DNA of 64,000 nucleotides from Rossellomorea aquimaris. GTDB taxonomy: Bacteria > Bacillota > Bacilli > Bacillales > Bacillaceae_B. Positions 54,689 through 63,605 of the stretch are shown one piece after another. The stretch lies in NCBI RefSeq assembly GCF_000935355.1, contig NZ_JXZC01000001.1, positions 992,001 through 1,056,000 of the forward strand, written 5' to 3'. The notes under the pieces were generated by a model. The model worked only from the letters and a program-made list of their open reading frames with translations. It was not told the DNA's origin and made no database searches. The first letter of the stretch is position 1. Every line of letters starts with the position of its first letter. The position numbers were made by a program, and so were the translations under genes.

Positions 54689-56410
54689 TTATTCCATTGA
54701 TGTCGCTTTTTTCACTGCAGAAATAACAGCATCATTGGTATCTAATTGTAGTGCTTGTTCTGCCAGTTTTTTCATTTCCGAACGGTTCAATTGACGGATT
54801 TGAGAACGTGCGCGCAAGATCGATGTAGCACTCATAGAGAACTCATCCAAACCTAATCCAAGTAAGATCGGTACAGCAATCTCATCTCCAGCCATTTCAC
54901 CACACATACCTGCCCATTTGCCTTCTTTGTGAGCCGCATCAATCACCATTTTGACAAGGCGTAAAATGGCTGGGTTATACGGTTGATATAAGTAGGAAAC
55001 CCGCTCGTTCATGCGGTCGGCAGCCATAGTGTACTGAATCAGGTCATTGGTTCCGATAGAGAAGAAATCAACTTCCTTGGCAAAAACATCCGCCATTACG
55101 GCTGTTGATGGAATTTCGACCATGATTCCCACTTCAATGTGATCGGCTACGTTTGTCCCATTCTCAAGAAGAGCTTTTTTCTCTTCTTCAAGGATGGATT
55201 TCGCTTCCCTGAACTCTTGAAGATTTGAAATCATCGGGAACATGATTTTCAGGTTTCCGAATGGGCTTGCCTTCAATAACGCTCTAATCTGAGTACGGAA
55301 GATATCCTGTTCGTCCAGACAAAGTCGGATTGCGCGATACCCAAGAAATGGATTCATTTCTTTTGGCAGATTTAAGTAAGGAAGCTCTTTATCTCCACCG
55401 ATGTCAAGGGTACGAACCACTACAGGTTTCCCTTCCATGCCTTCTAATACAGCCTTATACGCTTCGTATTGCTCGTCTTCAGACGGTAATTCGTCACGAC
55501 CCATGTATAGGAATTCTGTACGATACAGACCTACACCTTCTCCGCCGTGATTGATTACCCCTTCCAGATCCTTAGGTGTCCCAATGTTGGCAGCAAGTTC
55601 GACATGCTCACCATCCTTGGACACAGTTGGTTCATTCACAAGCTTCGCCCATTCAGCTTTTTGTTCTTCATAACGGGCATGTTCTTTCTTATACTCTTCG
55701 ATGACTTCAGGAGTCGGATTAATATGTACTTCACCATTTAATCCGTCAACGATGATCATATCACCATTTTCAACAGATGAAGTAATGGATTTGGTCCCCA
55801 CTACAGCCGGGATCTCCATTGAACGGGCCATAATGGCCGAGTGAGATGTTCTTCCACCGATATCTGTTGTAAAACCTTTTACAAATTCACGGTTTAATTG
55901 TGCCGTATCAGAAGGAGTCAGGTCCTCTGCGATTACAATAACCTCTTCTGTTACCATGCTAGGGTTCGCAATTTGCACTCCCAGCAGGTGTGATAGGACA
56001 CGTTTCGTCACGTCACGGATATCCGCGGCACGTTCTTTCATGTATTCATTATCCATTGATTCAAACATGGATACAAACATATCCGCTGTTTCTTTCAGTG
56101 CGAATTCAGCGTTTACATTTTCTGATTTGACTTTGTCTTCAATTGGTGTAAGTAGTTCCGGGTCGCTTAAGACAAGAAGATGCGCTTCAAAGATTTGAGC
56201 TTTATCTTCCCCTAAATCAACTCTCGCTTTATCACGGATCGCTTCAAGCTCAGACTTGGATGTCGCAATGGCTTCCTGGAAGCGTGATACTTCCTTTTCA
56301 GCATTGTCTACGCTTTTCTTTTCAAAGCTTAGGTCAGGTTCAACTAAGCGATACGCTTTCGCTATAGCAATGCCATTTGATGCCGCAATTCCTTTTAAGA
56401 GACTAGACAT
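54689..56410 (-). CDS. ptsI: PTS enzyme I
   Basis: Phosphoenolpyruvate-protein phosphotransferase, the first common component of the sugar PTS. The phospho-accepting His190 is in [13 protein letters not shown]; the PEP-binding TIM barrel shows the active-site Cys in GMCGEMAGD. 573 residues, full length. The start ATG 56410 shares one base with the ptsH stop (TAATG). No ptsG is adjacent, in contrast to B. subtilis. Confidence 0.97.
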   Translation of the reverse strand: MSSLLKGIAASNGIAIAKAYRLVEPDLSFEKKSVDNAEKEVSRFQEAIATSKSELEAIRDKARVDLGEDKAQIFEAHLLVLSDPELLTPIEDKVKSENVNAEFALKETADMFVSMFESMDNEYMKERAADIRDVTKRVLSHLLGVQIANPSMVTEEVIVIAEDLTPSDTAQLNREFVKGFTTDIGGRTSHSAIMARSMEIPAVVGTKSITSSVENGDMIIVDGLNGEVHINPTPEVIEEYKKEHARYEEQKAEWAKLVNEPTVSKDGEHVELAANIGTPKDLEGVINHGGEGVGLYRTEFLYMGRDELPSEDEQYEAYKAVLEGMEGKPVVVRTLDIGGDKELPYLNLPKEMNPFLGYRAIRLCLDEQDIFRTQIRALLKASPFGNLKIMFPMISNLQEFREAKSILEEEKKALLENGTNVADHIEVGIMVEIPSTAVMADVFAKEVDFFSIGTNDLIQYTMAADRMNERVSYLYQPYNPAILRLVKMVIDAAHKEGKWAGMCGEMAGDEIAVPILLGLGLDEFSMSATSILRARSQIRQLNRSEMKKLAEQALQLDTNDAVISAVKKATSME

Positions 56411-56676
56411 TACTCAGCTAAACCTTCTTTATTCAGTGTTTCCTGTAAGCTGTTTAATGCTTCTTCTTCGTCGCTACCTTCAGTAATGATTGTGATATCT
56501 GCACCTTTACCTACACCTAAAGACATAACACCCATGATTGATTTTAAGTTGACTTTCTTTTCTTTGTATTCTAGATGTACATCGCTGTCGAATTTGCTTG
56601 CCGTTTGAACTAGTAGAGTTGCCGGACGAGCATGAATTCCTGTTTCAGCTGTAACTGTAAATGTTTTTTGTGCCAT
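56410..56676 (-). CDS. ptsH: PTS phosphocarrier HPr
   Basis: 88-residue HPr with both regulatory residues: His15 (GIHARPA, phosphorylated by EI) and Ser46 ([11 protein letters not shown], phosphorylated by HPr kinase to act as CcpA corepressor). ATG 56676 follows AAGGAGTCG. First gene of ptsHI. Confidence 0.98.
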   Translation of the reverse strand: MAQKTFTVTAETGIHARPATLLVQTASKFDSDVHLEYKEKKVNLKSIMGVMSLGVGKGADITIITEGSDEEEALNSLQETLNKEGLAE

Positions 56677-56719
56677 GTGAATCGACTCCTTAATTTATCT
56701 TGTTTTTGGTTGCTTCATA

Positions 56720-56748
56720 AAAGTAATGGATTATGAAGAAAACGTCAA
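56720..56748 (-). promoter_or_regulatory. Promoter of ptsHI
   Basis: Minus strand: TTGACG (56748-56743), 17-bp spacer, TACTTT (56725-56720), about 45 bp before ptsH. The rest of 56749-56907 is AT-rich with nothing else recognisable. Confidence 0.6.
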
Positions 56749-56907
56749 CTATTTCTAGTGATTAATCCATTCTTCCTATAAAGCTGTTCAATAAAAAAGA
56801 ATAGCATGCAATGAGGATATACACAATTGTAAAGCTTGATTTTTTTAGTATTTCATAAATTTGCCACTGTTATGAACCTATTTATGTAAAAATCATGAAT
56901 GTTTTTG

Positions 56908-56981
56908 ATTCAAAATAAAAAACTGACTCATACTAAAGACTCCATTCCGAATAGGAGGTGGAGTCTTTAGTATGAGTCAGT
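56908..56981 (-). terminator. Terminator with a 23-bp perfect stem
   Basis: ACTGACTCATACTAAAGAC.. (56922-56944) and its exact complement (56959-56981) around a 14-nt loop, then TTTTTATTTTG on the minus strand. Unusually long and perfect for an intrinsic terminator. Confidence 0.85.
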
Positions 56982-56996
56982 TGTGTCATTGCAATA

Positions 56997-57260
56997 CTAT
57001 TCTTTTTCTATGATTTGTGATTTGGCTTTCATGATATTGTAGCCGATTTTTGCTTTTATGACCGTGCCTTTCAGTGTCATTTCATGATCTTCAGACGTGT
57101 TTGTATATACGTTCACTAAGTCACATATGCATCGAGAGAATAATTCTGAAAGCTGTTTTAATTCTTGCACCCCATGTTTAACATCCTCTTTCATGAGCTC
57201 TTCCATGACATCAATGGCTAAACTTTTCACTCTTAGAGCCTGCTCTGTTTGGTAATTCAA
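56997..57260 (-). CDS. Small helical protein, unknown
   Basis: 87 residues starting MNYQTEQALRVKS at TTG 57260, 5 nt after GGGGAGGG; the upstream ATG 57284 lies before that site. Predicted all-helical, with one Cys pair (CIC). I do not recognise it. Flanked by a very strong terminator. Confidence 0.65.
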   Translation of the reverse strand: MNYQTEQALRVKSLAIDVMEELMKEDVKHGVQELKQLSELFSRCICDLVNVYTNTSEDHEMTLKGTVIKAKIGYNIMKAKSQIIEKE

Positions 57261-57339
57261 TAGAACCCTCCCCTTTCCTACCATTCTTTCACATCATATG
57301 CAGGAAAAACTAGATTAGAACGGGAGAGCTATAGGGTAT

Positions 57340-58122
57340 CTATACATTCAATTGGGCATCTTTCGTAAACAATTGCTTATATCCTAATAAAATAAAGATG
57401 ATGACTGTTAAGGCTACGCTCCCCACAATGCCTAAAAGTATGGCGATCTGATACTCGATGGCCACTAATGGACTTATCCCGGAAAGGATTTGCCCTGTCA
57501 TCATCCCGGGCAAAAAGATGATTCCCATCCCTAACATATTATTTAGAGTGGGAAGAATTGCTGAATCAAAGGCATTGTCTACATAGGTCTTGGAAGCTGC
57601 TTTAGGGGTTGCCCCAAGCATGAGGGCACCTTCTACCTTTTCTCTTTGATCCTTTAATCCCCCTAATAGAGTATTGATCCCCAATGTGATGCCCGTCATG
57701 GAATTACCGACGATCATTCCCGCAATCGGTATGAAATATCTCGGTTCGTACCAAGGGGAGAAATGGATGACCACCATATTAAAGTAGAATAAGCTAATGA
57801 GTGTTCCTATAAGTAAAGATAAAGCGGCAATCCCTTTCAGTAACTTATCCATCTCATATTTAACTTGCTTAAAAATATTCCTGATGGCGAAGGCTTCCAT
57901 GATCAAAATGATACTTAATGTAAGCCACGGACTTGGATTGTCAAAAATATAGGTCAGTATGTATCCTGCAACGATCAGCTGGAGGGTCATCCTAAAAGAT
58001 GCAAGGATAATCTGCTTCTCTCTTGAAATCCCCCGCCACTTCACAATAAGTAACAATAGAAGAACAAAGACATACGCAGCTAAAAATCTCCACAGCTCTA
58101 TATCAATAATTCCATTTTCCAC
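57340..58122 (-). CDS. fetB: FetB-like metal export ABC permease
   Basis: UPF0014/FetB family permease with about seven helices; the family signature GMIVGNSMTGITLGIN and LGATPKAASK are present. With FetA it exports iron and aids peroxide resistance in E. coli; function here is inferred. Start is uncertain: GTG 58122 has AAGGAG at 9 nt; ATG 58128 and GTG 58140 are too close to it. Directly follows fetA. Confidence 0.88.
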   Translation of the reverse strand: MENGIIDIELWRFLAAYVFVLLLLLIVKWRGISREKQIILASFRMTLQLIVAGYILTYIFDNPSPWLTLSIILIMEAFAIRNIFKQVKYEMDKLLKGIAALSLLIGTLISLFYFNMVVIHFSPWYEPRYFIPIAGMIVGNSMTGITLGINTLLGGLKDQREKVEGALMLGATPKAASKTYVDNAFDSAILPTLNNMLGMGIIFLPGMMTGQILSGISPLVAIEYQIAILLGIVGSVALTVIIFILLGYKQLFTKDAQLNV

Positions 58123-58140
58123 TAACATTCTCTCCTTCAC

Positions 58141-58755
58141 TTATTTTGAAAGGGTTATCGTCTCTTCACCATACTGCTCGGCAACATTCATCGAATGAGT
58201 CACCATGATAATGGTCCCCTCATGCCCTTTCGTACACTCAATAAAGCTTTTCATTACTTCGATCTCGGTTTCTTCATCCAGGGCCGAGGTTGGCTCGTCC
58301 AATAAATAGACATTTGGCTTCATCAATAGAACCCTCCCAAGGGACAGGCGTTGTCTTTCCCCTCCGGATAACCGTTCAGCAAGCCCATCCAAAGGTTTAT
58401 CGAGCTTTACAATTTCCAGGGTTTTCATGAGCTCATCACGACTGGCAAGGGGCTTCTCTGAAAACATAAGACCCTTCTGCAAATTCTCTTCTACCGTTTC
58501 CCCGAATAATAAGGGGGTTTGTGAAATCATCACTACTTCTCTTCGAAGTTTTACAGGGTCAATCTCTTGTAAGGGAGTCTCATTATAATAAACCTTTCCT
58601 GCATCTGGTGTATTCATTTTATTCAATAACTTCAGAAGGGTGGACTTTCCCGCACCGCTTTCACCGATAAGGCAGGTTGTTTTGTTTGAGGATATCTCCA
58701 TGTGATCGATGTCTATTATATTTTTAAATATTATTTTTTCTAATTGGAACAGCAC
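58141..58755 (-). CDS. fetA: FetA-like ABC ATPase
   Basis: ~204-residue single ATPase domain: Walker A GESGAGKST, signature LSGGERQR, Walker B VYLLDEPTSALD, H-loop VTHS. Partner of the FetB-like permease encoded next, from which it is separated by no more than 18 nt. GTG 58755 (AGAGGTG upstream) is the likely start; GTG 58764 overlaps that site. Confidence 0.9.
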   Translation of the reverse strand: MLFQLEKIIFKNIIDIDHMEISSNKTTCLIGESGAGKSTLLKLLNKMNTPDAGKVYYNETPLQEIDPVKLRREVVMISQTPLLFGETVEENLQKGLMFSEKPLASRDELMKTLEIVKLDKPLDGLAERLSGGERQRLSLGRVLLMKPNVYLLDEPTSALDEETEIEVMKSFIECTKGHEGTIIMVTHSMNVAEQYGEETITLSK

Positions 58756-58806
58756 TATCTTCACCTCTCATATAATCACATTTATCATACCCTAAAGAAT
58801 CATGAA

Positions 58807-58850
58807 ATAAAAAAGCTGATGCGCGGAAGAAACCCCCGGGCATCAGCTTC
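58807..58850 (-). terminator. Terminator of the MoxR–DUF58–DUF4129 operon
   Basis: AAGCTGATGC / GCATCAGCTT stem with a 17-nt loop; on the minus strand followed by TTTTTTATTTC. It includes the last bases of the upstream gene's stop region. Confidence 0.82.
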
Positions 58851-60111
58851 ATTCATGTCTCGTATTCAAGTATTGGATGTGTTGCTGAATTTGTCTAGTA
58901 AAAAAATCCACTTCATCCTGCTCCGGAACTCCACGCCCATATCTCACACGTTCATAAATAAAGTAAAATCGGTCATTTCCCTCCAACTCAATTCTAGAGA
59001 ACCAAGCTTGGACGTTTTCATTCGGAAGTCTTCCGGCTTCATACTTATGTGCCTCTTCTTCTAACCTTTCCATCGATTTCCTTATTATATCCCTTGCTTT
59101 AGAATAGGAGACTTTCTCTTTTTTATGATGGACATGAATCTCACCACTTCCCCTGGTCATCATGAGAGGTGTTGTACCCTCACTCGTGAATAATTCTATG
59201 GAAGTTTTTCTTTTCTTGAACAAATAAATGATAGCAAAGCAAATCAACAGGGCCAGCAATGCCTCATCTACCCATGAAAAAGAAAGTCCGTCACCAAACG
59301 CAGGCAACTGGGATTCATCATGATTCTGTTGTGCGAGCTTATTGCCTTCTCCCTTTTCCTGGTTACTTTCAAAAAACTTCATGATCAAATCCCTTAGTTT
59401 AATCAATCCATTAAAGATCGGGTCAACGAAAAAAGAGAATAGCCAAAACGCCTTTTCAAGCAGCCAATATATTCCTCTGCTGATCACTGAACTAACAGCT
59501 GCCAGTATCCCACCGCTTACAAACACCATGAGAAGGAGGGCAAACGGCTTGTATATACTCTTCTTTGCTCCTTTATTTTCACTGGCCAACATCCTTTGAA
59601 ACGAGGTGAAGGTGCCAATGAACGCGAATAATAGAAACAGCAGACTGTAAACCAGATATGTGTTTTCCAACTGTCTTATGGATCCCGTTAATAAAGAAAC
59701 AGCAGAGATAAAAAGAAAAATCAATACGCTGCCACTGCTTACTTCAATGAATGGGTCCTTGATCTGTAGATAAGAACTGATTCTCCAATGCAGAAAGATC
59801 GTTGCAGGAAGCAAAACCCACCAGGACGCGGAGAATAATAAGATTCCAGATCCAATCCCCAAGACAAACATTGCATATAATAAAAGATGATGAAAGCTCT
59901 CCAATTTGAGGGATATGGCCGTGTAAGTCAATACCAGCACCAGCAATATCGAAAAAGCCGGCACGTATTGATTCAATACGACGTCCCCTGTAAATAAAAA
60001 CGTAATGAGCAAAAGTACAAACAGAAGATCAATCCCTGTATACAGACCCATTTTGATAAAAAGCATATGTTTATATTTCGTTATGAAGGAATTTTCAACG
60101 TACGATTCCAT
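58849..60111 (-). CDS. DUF4129-type membrane protein (TgpA-like without transglutaminase)
   Basis: 420 residues. About seven N-terminal helices (residues 15-215), an amphipathic/linker stretch, a further helix near 285-302, and a charged cytosolic C-terminal domain of the DUF4129 type (YSKARDIIRKSMERLEEEA..). B. subtilis YebA, encoded after yeaC-yeaD, has a transglutaminase core before DUF4129; here that core is missing. Overlaps the DUF58 gene by 31 nt. ATG 60111 has GGAG about 10 nt upstream. Function unknown. Confidence 0.72.
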   Translation of the reverse strand: MESYVENSFITKYKHMLFIKMGLYTGIDLLFVLLLITFLFTGDVVLNQYVPAFSILLVLVLTYTAISLKLESFHHLLLYAMFVLGIGSGILLFSASWWVLLPATIFLHWRISSYLQIKDPFIEVSSGSVLIFLFISAVSLLTGSIRQLENTYLVYSLLFLLFAFIGTFTSFQRMLASENKGAKKSIYKPFALLLMVFVSGGILAAVSSVISRGIYWLLEKAFWLFSFFVDPIFNGLIKLRDLIMKFFESNQEKGEGNKLAQQNHDESQLPAFGDGLSFSWVDEALLALLICFAIIYLFKKRKTSIELFTSEGTTPLMMTRGSGEIHVHHKKEKVSYSKARDIIRKSMERLEEEAHKYEAGRLPNENVQAWFSRIELEGNDRFYFIYERVRYGRGVPEQDEVDFFTRQIQQHIQYLNTRHE

Positions 60112-61274
60112 AATGTGACGACTCCTTCTTTTTCTTCTAAGCTCAGCTTAAAGATATGTGGATGGCCTTTCTTGATAGTTAGCAATAACTCCTCTTCCCT
60201 TGACCCAAGTGAACCGGCAACAATAAAAACGGAAGGTACCAGTCTCTGCAGATACAAATGTTTTAGGACGAAGTGGAATGGCATGGTGAATTCATCGGTC
60301 GATAAGGTAGCTAAAAGCTCCAGTCCTCTCTGCCGGTGCTTCCTCCCTGTCCCTGGAGGAAGATAATAGTAAGGCGTTACTCCCGGTGTTCTCACATTTA
60401 AGACCAGTGAGAAAGAAATGTTTTGTTCCACGGCAAGTTGCATTAGGTAAGCTGTATGCTTGATGATTTCCTCCAACTTACTTGTAATGGCATAGCGATC
60501 AGAGATATTGATTGCGATCATCCACTCTTTTTGAGTAGCAGGCGCGAAAATTTTCGTTTGCAGCTCGCCTGTTCGAGCAGAAGCCTTCCAATGCACGTCC
60601 TGAAATCGATCTCCCTGTACATACCCCCTTGTTCCTACGGGATGGAATAGGTCATGGAACAAAGAATGGGGAGTAGATACGTCCCCTTGCCTTAAAGTAA
60701 GCTGATGTTCCGCCATCCTGACAGGGGATGAAGAGGGGAACACCATAATGGTGGCTTGAACCGAATCGATTAGACTCAGGATAACCTTACCACTTCCGAA
60801 AAGGTGAGGGATCTCAAGGTGTATATTGGTAATACGACATAAACCTCTTCTCTTACCTCTGACCGGCAACGAAATTTGCCCCTCTTCATTTTTTCGAATG
60901 GAGAATGGGATGGAAACCTCGATCTCGTTTGCAATGCCGGATGAATATGGATGCTTTGTAGGCTCCACAATATCTTTAAATGTCATCTTCAATGTAGCTC
61001 CCCAAATAGGAAGTCCCTTGTTTTCAAGCTTAAACAACCAGATATCTTCTTCATTACAATGAAGCCTTAACCTTCGTTGAGATCTTTCAATCATGACTCC
61101 CTCTCCGATTTTCAGGAGATACCATTGGTGAACGCGATAATAGAGGATGATTAACAGGAAAATCCCCAATCCAACATAAGCTTGTACATAGAAACTTGCT
61201 GCCCCGACAATAACAAGGAGCACCAGACTCATGGATATATACGGGTCCTCGACTACTTCCCGCTTCCAGTTCAC
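60081..61274 (-). CDS. DUF58 protein (second, intact copy; YeaD-like)
   Basis: 397 residues: two N-terminal helices (~15-45), a beta-rich domain, and the DUF58 segment with VGTRGYVQGDRFQDVHWKASAR, the family hallmark. GTG 61274 overlaps the MoxR stop (GTGA). It is longer than the frameshifted copy at 24012-24894 because it keeps a membrane anchor and the extra beta domain. Associated with MoxR in nearly all bacteria; role unresolved. Confidence 0.9.
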   Translation of the reverse strand: MNWKREVVEDPYISMSLVLLVIVGAASFYVQAYVGLGIFLLIILYYRVHQWYLLKIGEGVMIERSQRRLRLHCNEEDIWLFKLENKGLPIWGATLKMTFKDIVEPTKHPYSSGIANEIEVSIPFSIRKNEEGQISLPVRGKRRGLCRITNIHLEIPHLFGSGKVILSLIDSVQATIMVFPSSSPVRMAEHQLTLRQGDVSTPHSLFHDLFHPVGTRGYVQGDRFQDVHWKASARTGELQTKIFAPATQKEWMIAINISDRYAITSKLEEIIKHTAYLMQLAVEQNISFSLVLNVRTPGVTPYYYLPPGTGRKHRQRGLELLATLSTDEFTMPFHFVLKHLYLQRLVPSVFIVAGSLGSREEELLLTIKKGHPHIFKLSLEEKEGVVTLWNRTLKIPS

Positions 61275-62212
61275 TGCGCCTGCCTCGCTTCGACAGGAAG
61301 CATTGCCATTTCTATGATTTGTGCAATGACTTCTTCCGGTGTTCTTGTCAAGGATGCTTCTATCGTTAACTGAACTCTATGTTGAAGGACATACGGTGCA
61401 ACCTCAACAACGTCCTGGGGTCTTACATAATCTCTGCCTTCAATAAATGCCTGGGCCTGTGAGGCTTTCAATAGGGCTAAACTGGCCCGTGGACTAGCTC
61501 CTATCTCAACCCAATCATGCTCTCTCGTTCCTCTGGTAATTTGCAGAATATAAGATTCAACGTCCTCGGATATGTGTACATCTTTTACAAGACTTGATAG
61601 AGATTGAATTGCGCTTAAACTCATCACTTTTTGAACGGTATTTAGTGGCCGATCGGATTTAAAACGTTTAAGAATGCTTCTTTCTTCATCAAAGCTGGGG
61701 TATGCAAATGGAATTTTCAATAAAAAACGATCCAGTTGTGCAGCTGGGAGTGGGAACGTTCCTTGCTGGGATTCAATTGGATTTTGGGTGGCTACCACAA
61801 TAAAAGGTGGTTGTAATGCCACTGTTTCTCCATCAATGGTGATTTGCTTCTCTTCCATCACTTCAAGTAAGCTTGCCTGGGTTCTCGGAGTGGCACGATT
61901 GATTTCATCTGCCAGCAACACATTCGTGACAACCGGCCCCGTTCTTAATTCAAATTCTTGAGACTTAGGATTAAAAAACTGAATACCCGTTACATCACTC
62001 GGCAATACGTCGGGTGTGAATTGTATTCGCTTAAAATCTCCTTCAATACAATGTGAAAAAGTCTTAGCCAATAGTGTTTTACCGGTACCTGGTACGCTCT
62101 CGAGCAAGACGTGGCCTTCCTGAAGTAAGGCAATCAATAGAAGCTCGATTTCTTTCTCCCTTCCAATCAGGACTTTGCTCATTTCTTTTTTTATGTCTTG
62201 TATAGTTGACAT
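61271..62212 (-). CDS. MoxR-family AAA+ ATPase (second copy; YeaC-like)
   Basis: 313 residues with Walker A SVPGTGKTL, Walker B LLADEIN, the RATPRTQASLLEVM signature and ATQNPIESQQGTFPLPAAQ. ATG 62212 follows AAAGGGGGAG. First gene of a MoxR–DUF58–DUF4129 operon, the arrangement of B. subtilis yeaC–yeaD–yebA. Confidence 0.93.
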   Translation of the reverse strand: MSTIQDIKKEMSKVLIGREKEIELLLIALLQEGHVLLESVPGTGKTLLAKTFSHCIEGDFKRIQFTPDVLPSDVTGIQFFNPKSQEFELRTGPVVTNVLLADEINRATPRTQASLLEVMEEKQITIDGETVALQPPFIVVATQNPIESQQGTFPLPAAQLDRFLLKIPFAYPSFDEERSILKRFKSDRPLNTVQKVMSLSAIQSLSSLVKDVHISEDVESYILQITRGTREHDWVEIGASPRASLALLKASQAQAFIEGRDYVRPQDVVEVAPYVLQHRVQLTIEASLTRTPEEVIAQIIEMAMLPVEARQAQ

Positions 62213-62325
62213 CTTTGCTCCCCCTTTATGTTCACAACAGTAAATATTCAGCTAATATTCTAAAAATAGATCCTTTCTCATCATACCATATTTCGTTGTT
62301 AAAATATCCCTTTTGGGGGACAGTA

Positions 62326-62369
62326 AAAAGCCGGTCACCATCCCTGTCTTGGATTCGTAACCGGTAGTT
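62326..62369 (-). terminator. Terminator of the SDR gene
   Basis: Minus strand: ACCGGTTAC and GTGACCGGC pair (one G-U) across a ~17-nt loop, followed by TTTTT. Confidence 0.65.
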
Positions 62370-62421
62370 CTTCAGTATTCATTTAAATATCAAGAATACC
62401 TAAGCCATCACCCGAAAAGTG

Positions 62422-63159
62422 TTAATGCTCATAGATCATCTTCCTCGTCATTCCACCATCCACCACTAGGTTTTCTCCTGTTATGAAATCATTATCCGGA
62501 TGAGCAAGAAATAAGCATGCCCTTGCTATGTCTTCAGGTTTCCCCACCCTGCCGGATGGATGCTGGTCATGATCCTTGTCCCGTAATGAATCATACTCTT
62601 CGGTTTGAATCCAGCCTGGACTTATTGAGTTCACCCGGATCCCTACCTCACTCAATGTAATGGCCATTGAATGAGTCAAACTCACAATGCCCCCTTTAGT
62701 TGCAGAGTAGGCTTCCGTATCCGGTTCAGACATTGAAGCCCTGGTAGAGGCCATATTAATGATGCAACCACCTCGGTTCTTCATTAAAGCTGCCCCTTCT
62801 CTACTGCAATAGAAGACACTGCTTAAGTTTGACGAAAGAATGCTGTCCCAGTCCTCGGGATCCATCTTCCAGAAGGACATGAACTTCGAAACACCTGCAT
62901 TGTTAATTAGTACGTCCACCACGCCATGGTCTTCTTTCATCTTTGAAAAAACATCTTTTACCTGTTGATAGACTCCTACATTGACTTCATGAAACCGTGT
63001 TGAATATCCTTCAGAGTTGAGCTTCAGGGATAATTCCTCCCCTTTATCCCCATCCATGTCCATAAATTCAACGACTGCGCCCTGCTTCGCAAATTCTTCA
63101 ACCAGCGTTTTACCGATTCCATTCGCCCCACCTGTTATGCAGACAATTTTATCTTTCAC
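62422..63159 (-). CDS. Short-chain dehydrogenase/reductase
   Basis: Classical SDR oxidoreductase, ~245 residues: cofactor motif TGGANGIGK, NNAG, catalytic Ser and YSATKGG (Tyr-x3-Lys). The acidic residue after beta-2 (MDMDGD) suggests NAD rather than NADP. GTG 63159 is likely (GGGAG 9 nt upstream); ATG 63168 directly abuts that site. Substrate unknown. Confidence 0.88.
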   Translation of the reverse strand: MKDKIVCITGGANGIGKTLVEEFAKQGAVVEFMDMDGDKGEELSLKLNSEGYSTRFHEVNVGVYQQVKDVFSKMKEDHGVVDVLINNAGVSKFMSFWKMDPEDWDSILSSNLSSVFYCSREGAALMKNRGGCIINMASTRASMSEPDTEAYSATKGGIVSLTHSMAITLSEVGIRVNSISPGWIQTEEYDSLRDKDHDQHPSGRVGKPEDIARACLFLAHPDNDFITGENLVVDGGMTRKMIYEH

Positions 63160-63265
63160 TCCTGTCATCTCCCTTTGTCTTCAATTATTTTCATATTCGC
63201 CTATTCATTCTTCCTAAAAAGGATACCCTTTTCAACTGGCCCTCAACCTTCTCTAAGACATATAG

Positions 63266-63315
63266 AAAAGGATTAACCTGAGGAAATGACGGGACATTCC
63301 AAGGTTAATCCTTTT
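63266..63315 (-). terminator. Terminator of the Spo0E-like gene
   Basis: AAAAGGATTAACCT / AGGTTAATCCTTTT 14-bp perfect stem with a 22-nt loop between it and the SDR gene. Confidence 0.75.
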
Positions 63316-63317
63316 AT

Positions 63318-63497
63318 TTATTGTACGATCTTATTTTTTGTCGTTTTATTTATATCATTACGCTGATGAATATTGATTAAGGCATCCAACTCTTTACTGA
63401 GTTGAATGGTGACTGGACTGCTCAGCCCAAAACGAATACCTGATTGTATCATCTTCCATCGTACCGTTTCAATTCGAGCCACTATGGTCCCATTCAT
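63318..63497 (-). CDS. Spo0E-like aspartyl-phosphate phosphatase
   Basis: 59-residue two-helix protein with the family signature SKELD (IQLSKELDALINIHQR) preceded by RWKMIQSGIRFGLSS. Proteins of this family dephosphorylate Spo0A~P and delay sporulation; target here is inferred. ATG 63497 has AGAGG 8 nt upstream; GTG 63506 overlaps it. Confidence 0.82.
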   Translation of the reverse strand: MNGTIVARIETVRWKMIQSGIRFGLSSPVTIQLSKELDALINIHQRNDINKTTKNKIVQ

Positions 63498-63605
63498 CAA
63501 CATCACCTCTTCTTCTTTACTCTATTTTACTATTAATTCCACGTAGAGAAAAGAAAAAAGTATCCGAACGCTATTTTTGTTATTTAAAAAAATCCTGTGT
63601 AATGA

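Noticed and set aside
54611..54690. Possible small plus-strand ORF after GGGGGAAATG downstream of ykwB
   Set aside because: The Pro-rich frame runs into the antisense of ptsI and has no conserved-looking content; the Shine–Dalgarno-like run is too close to the ATG.
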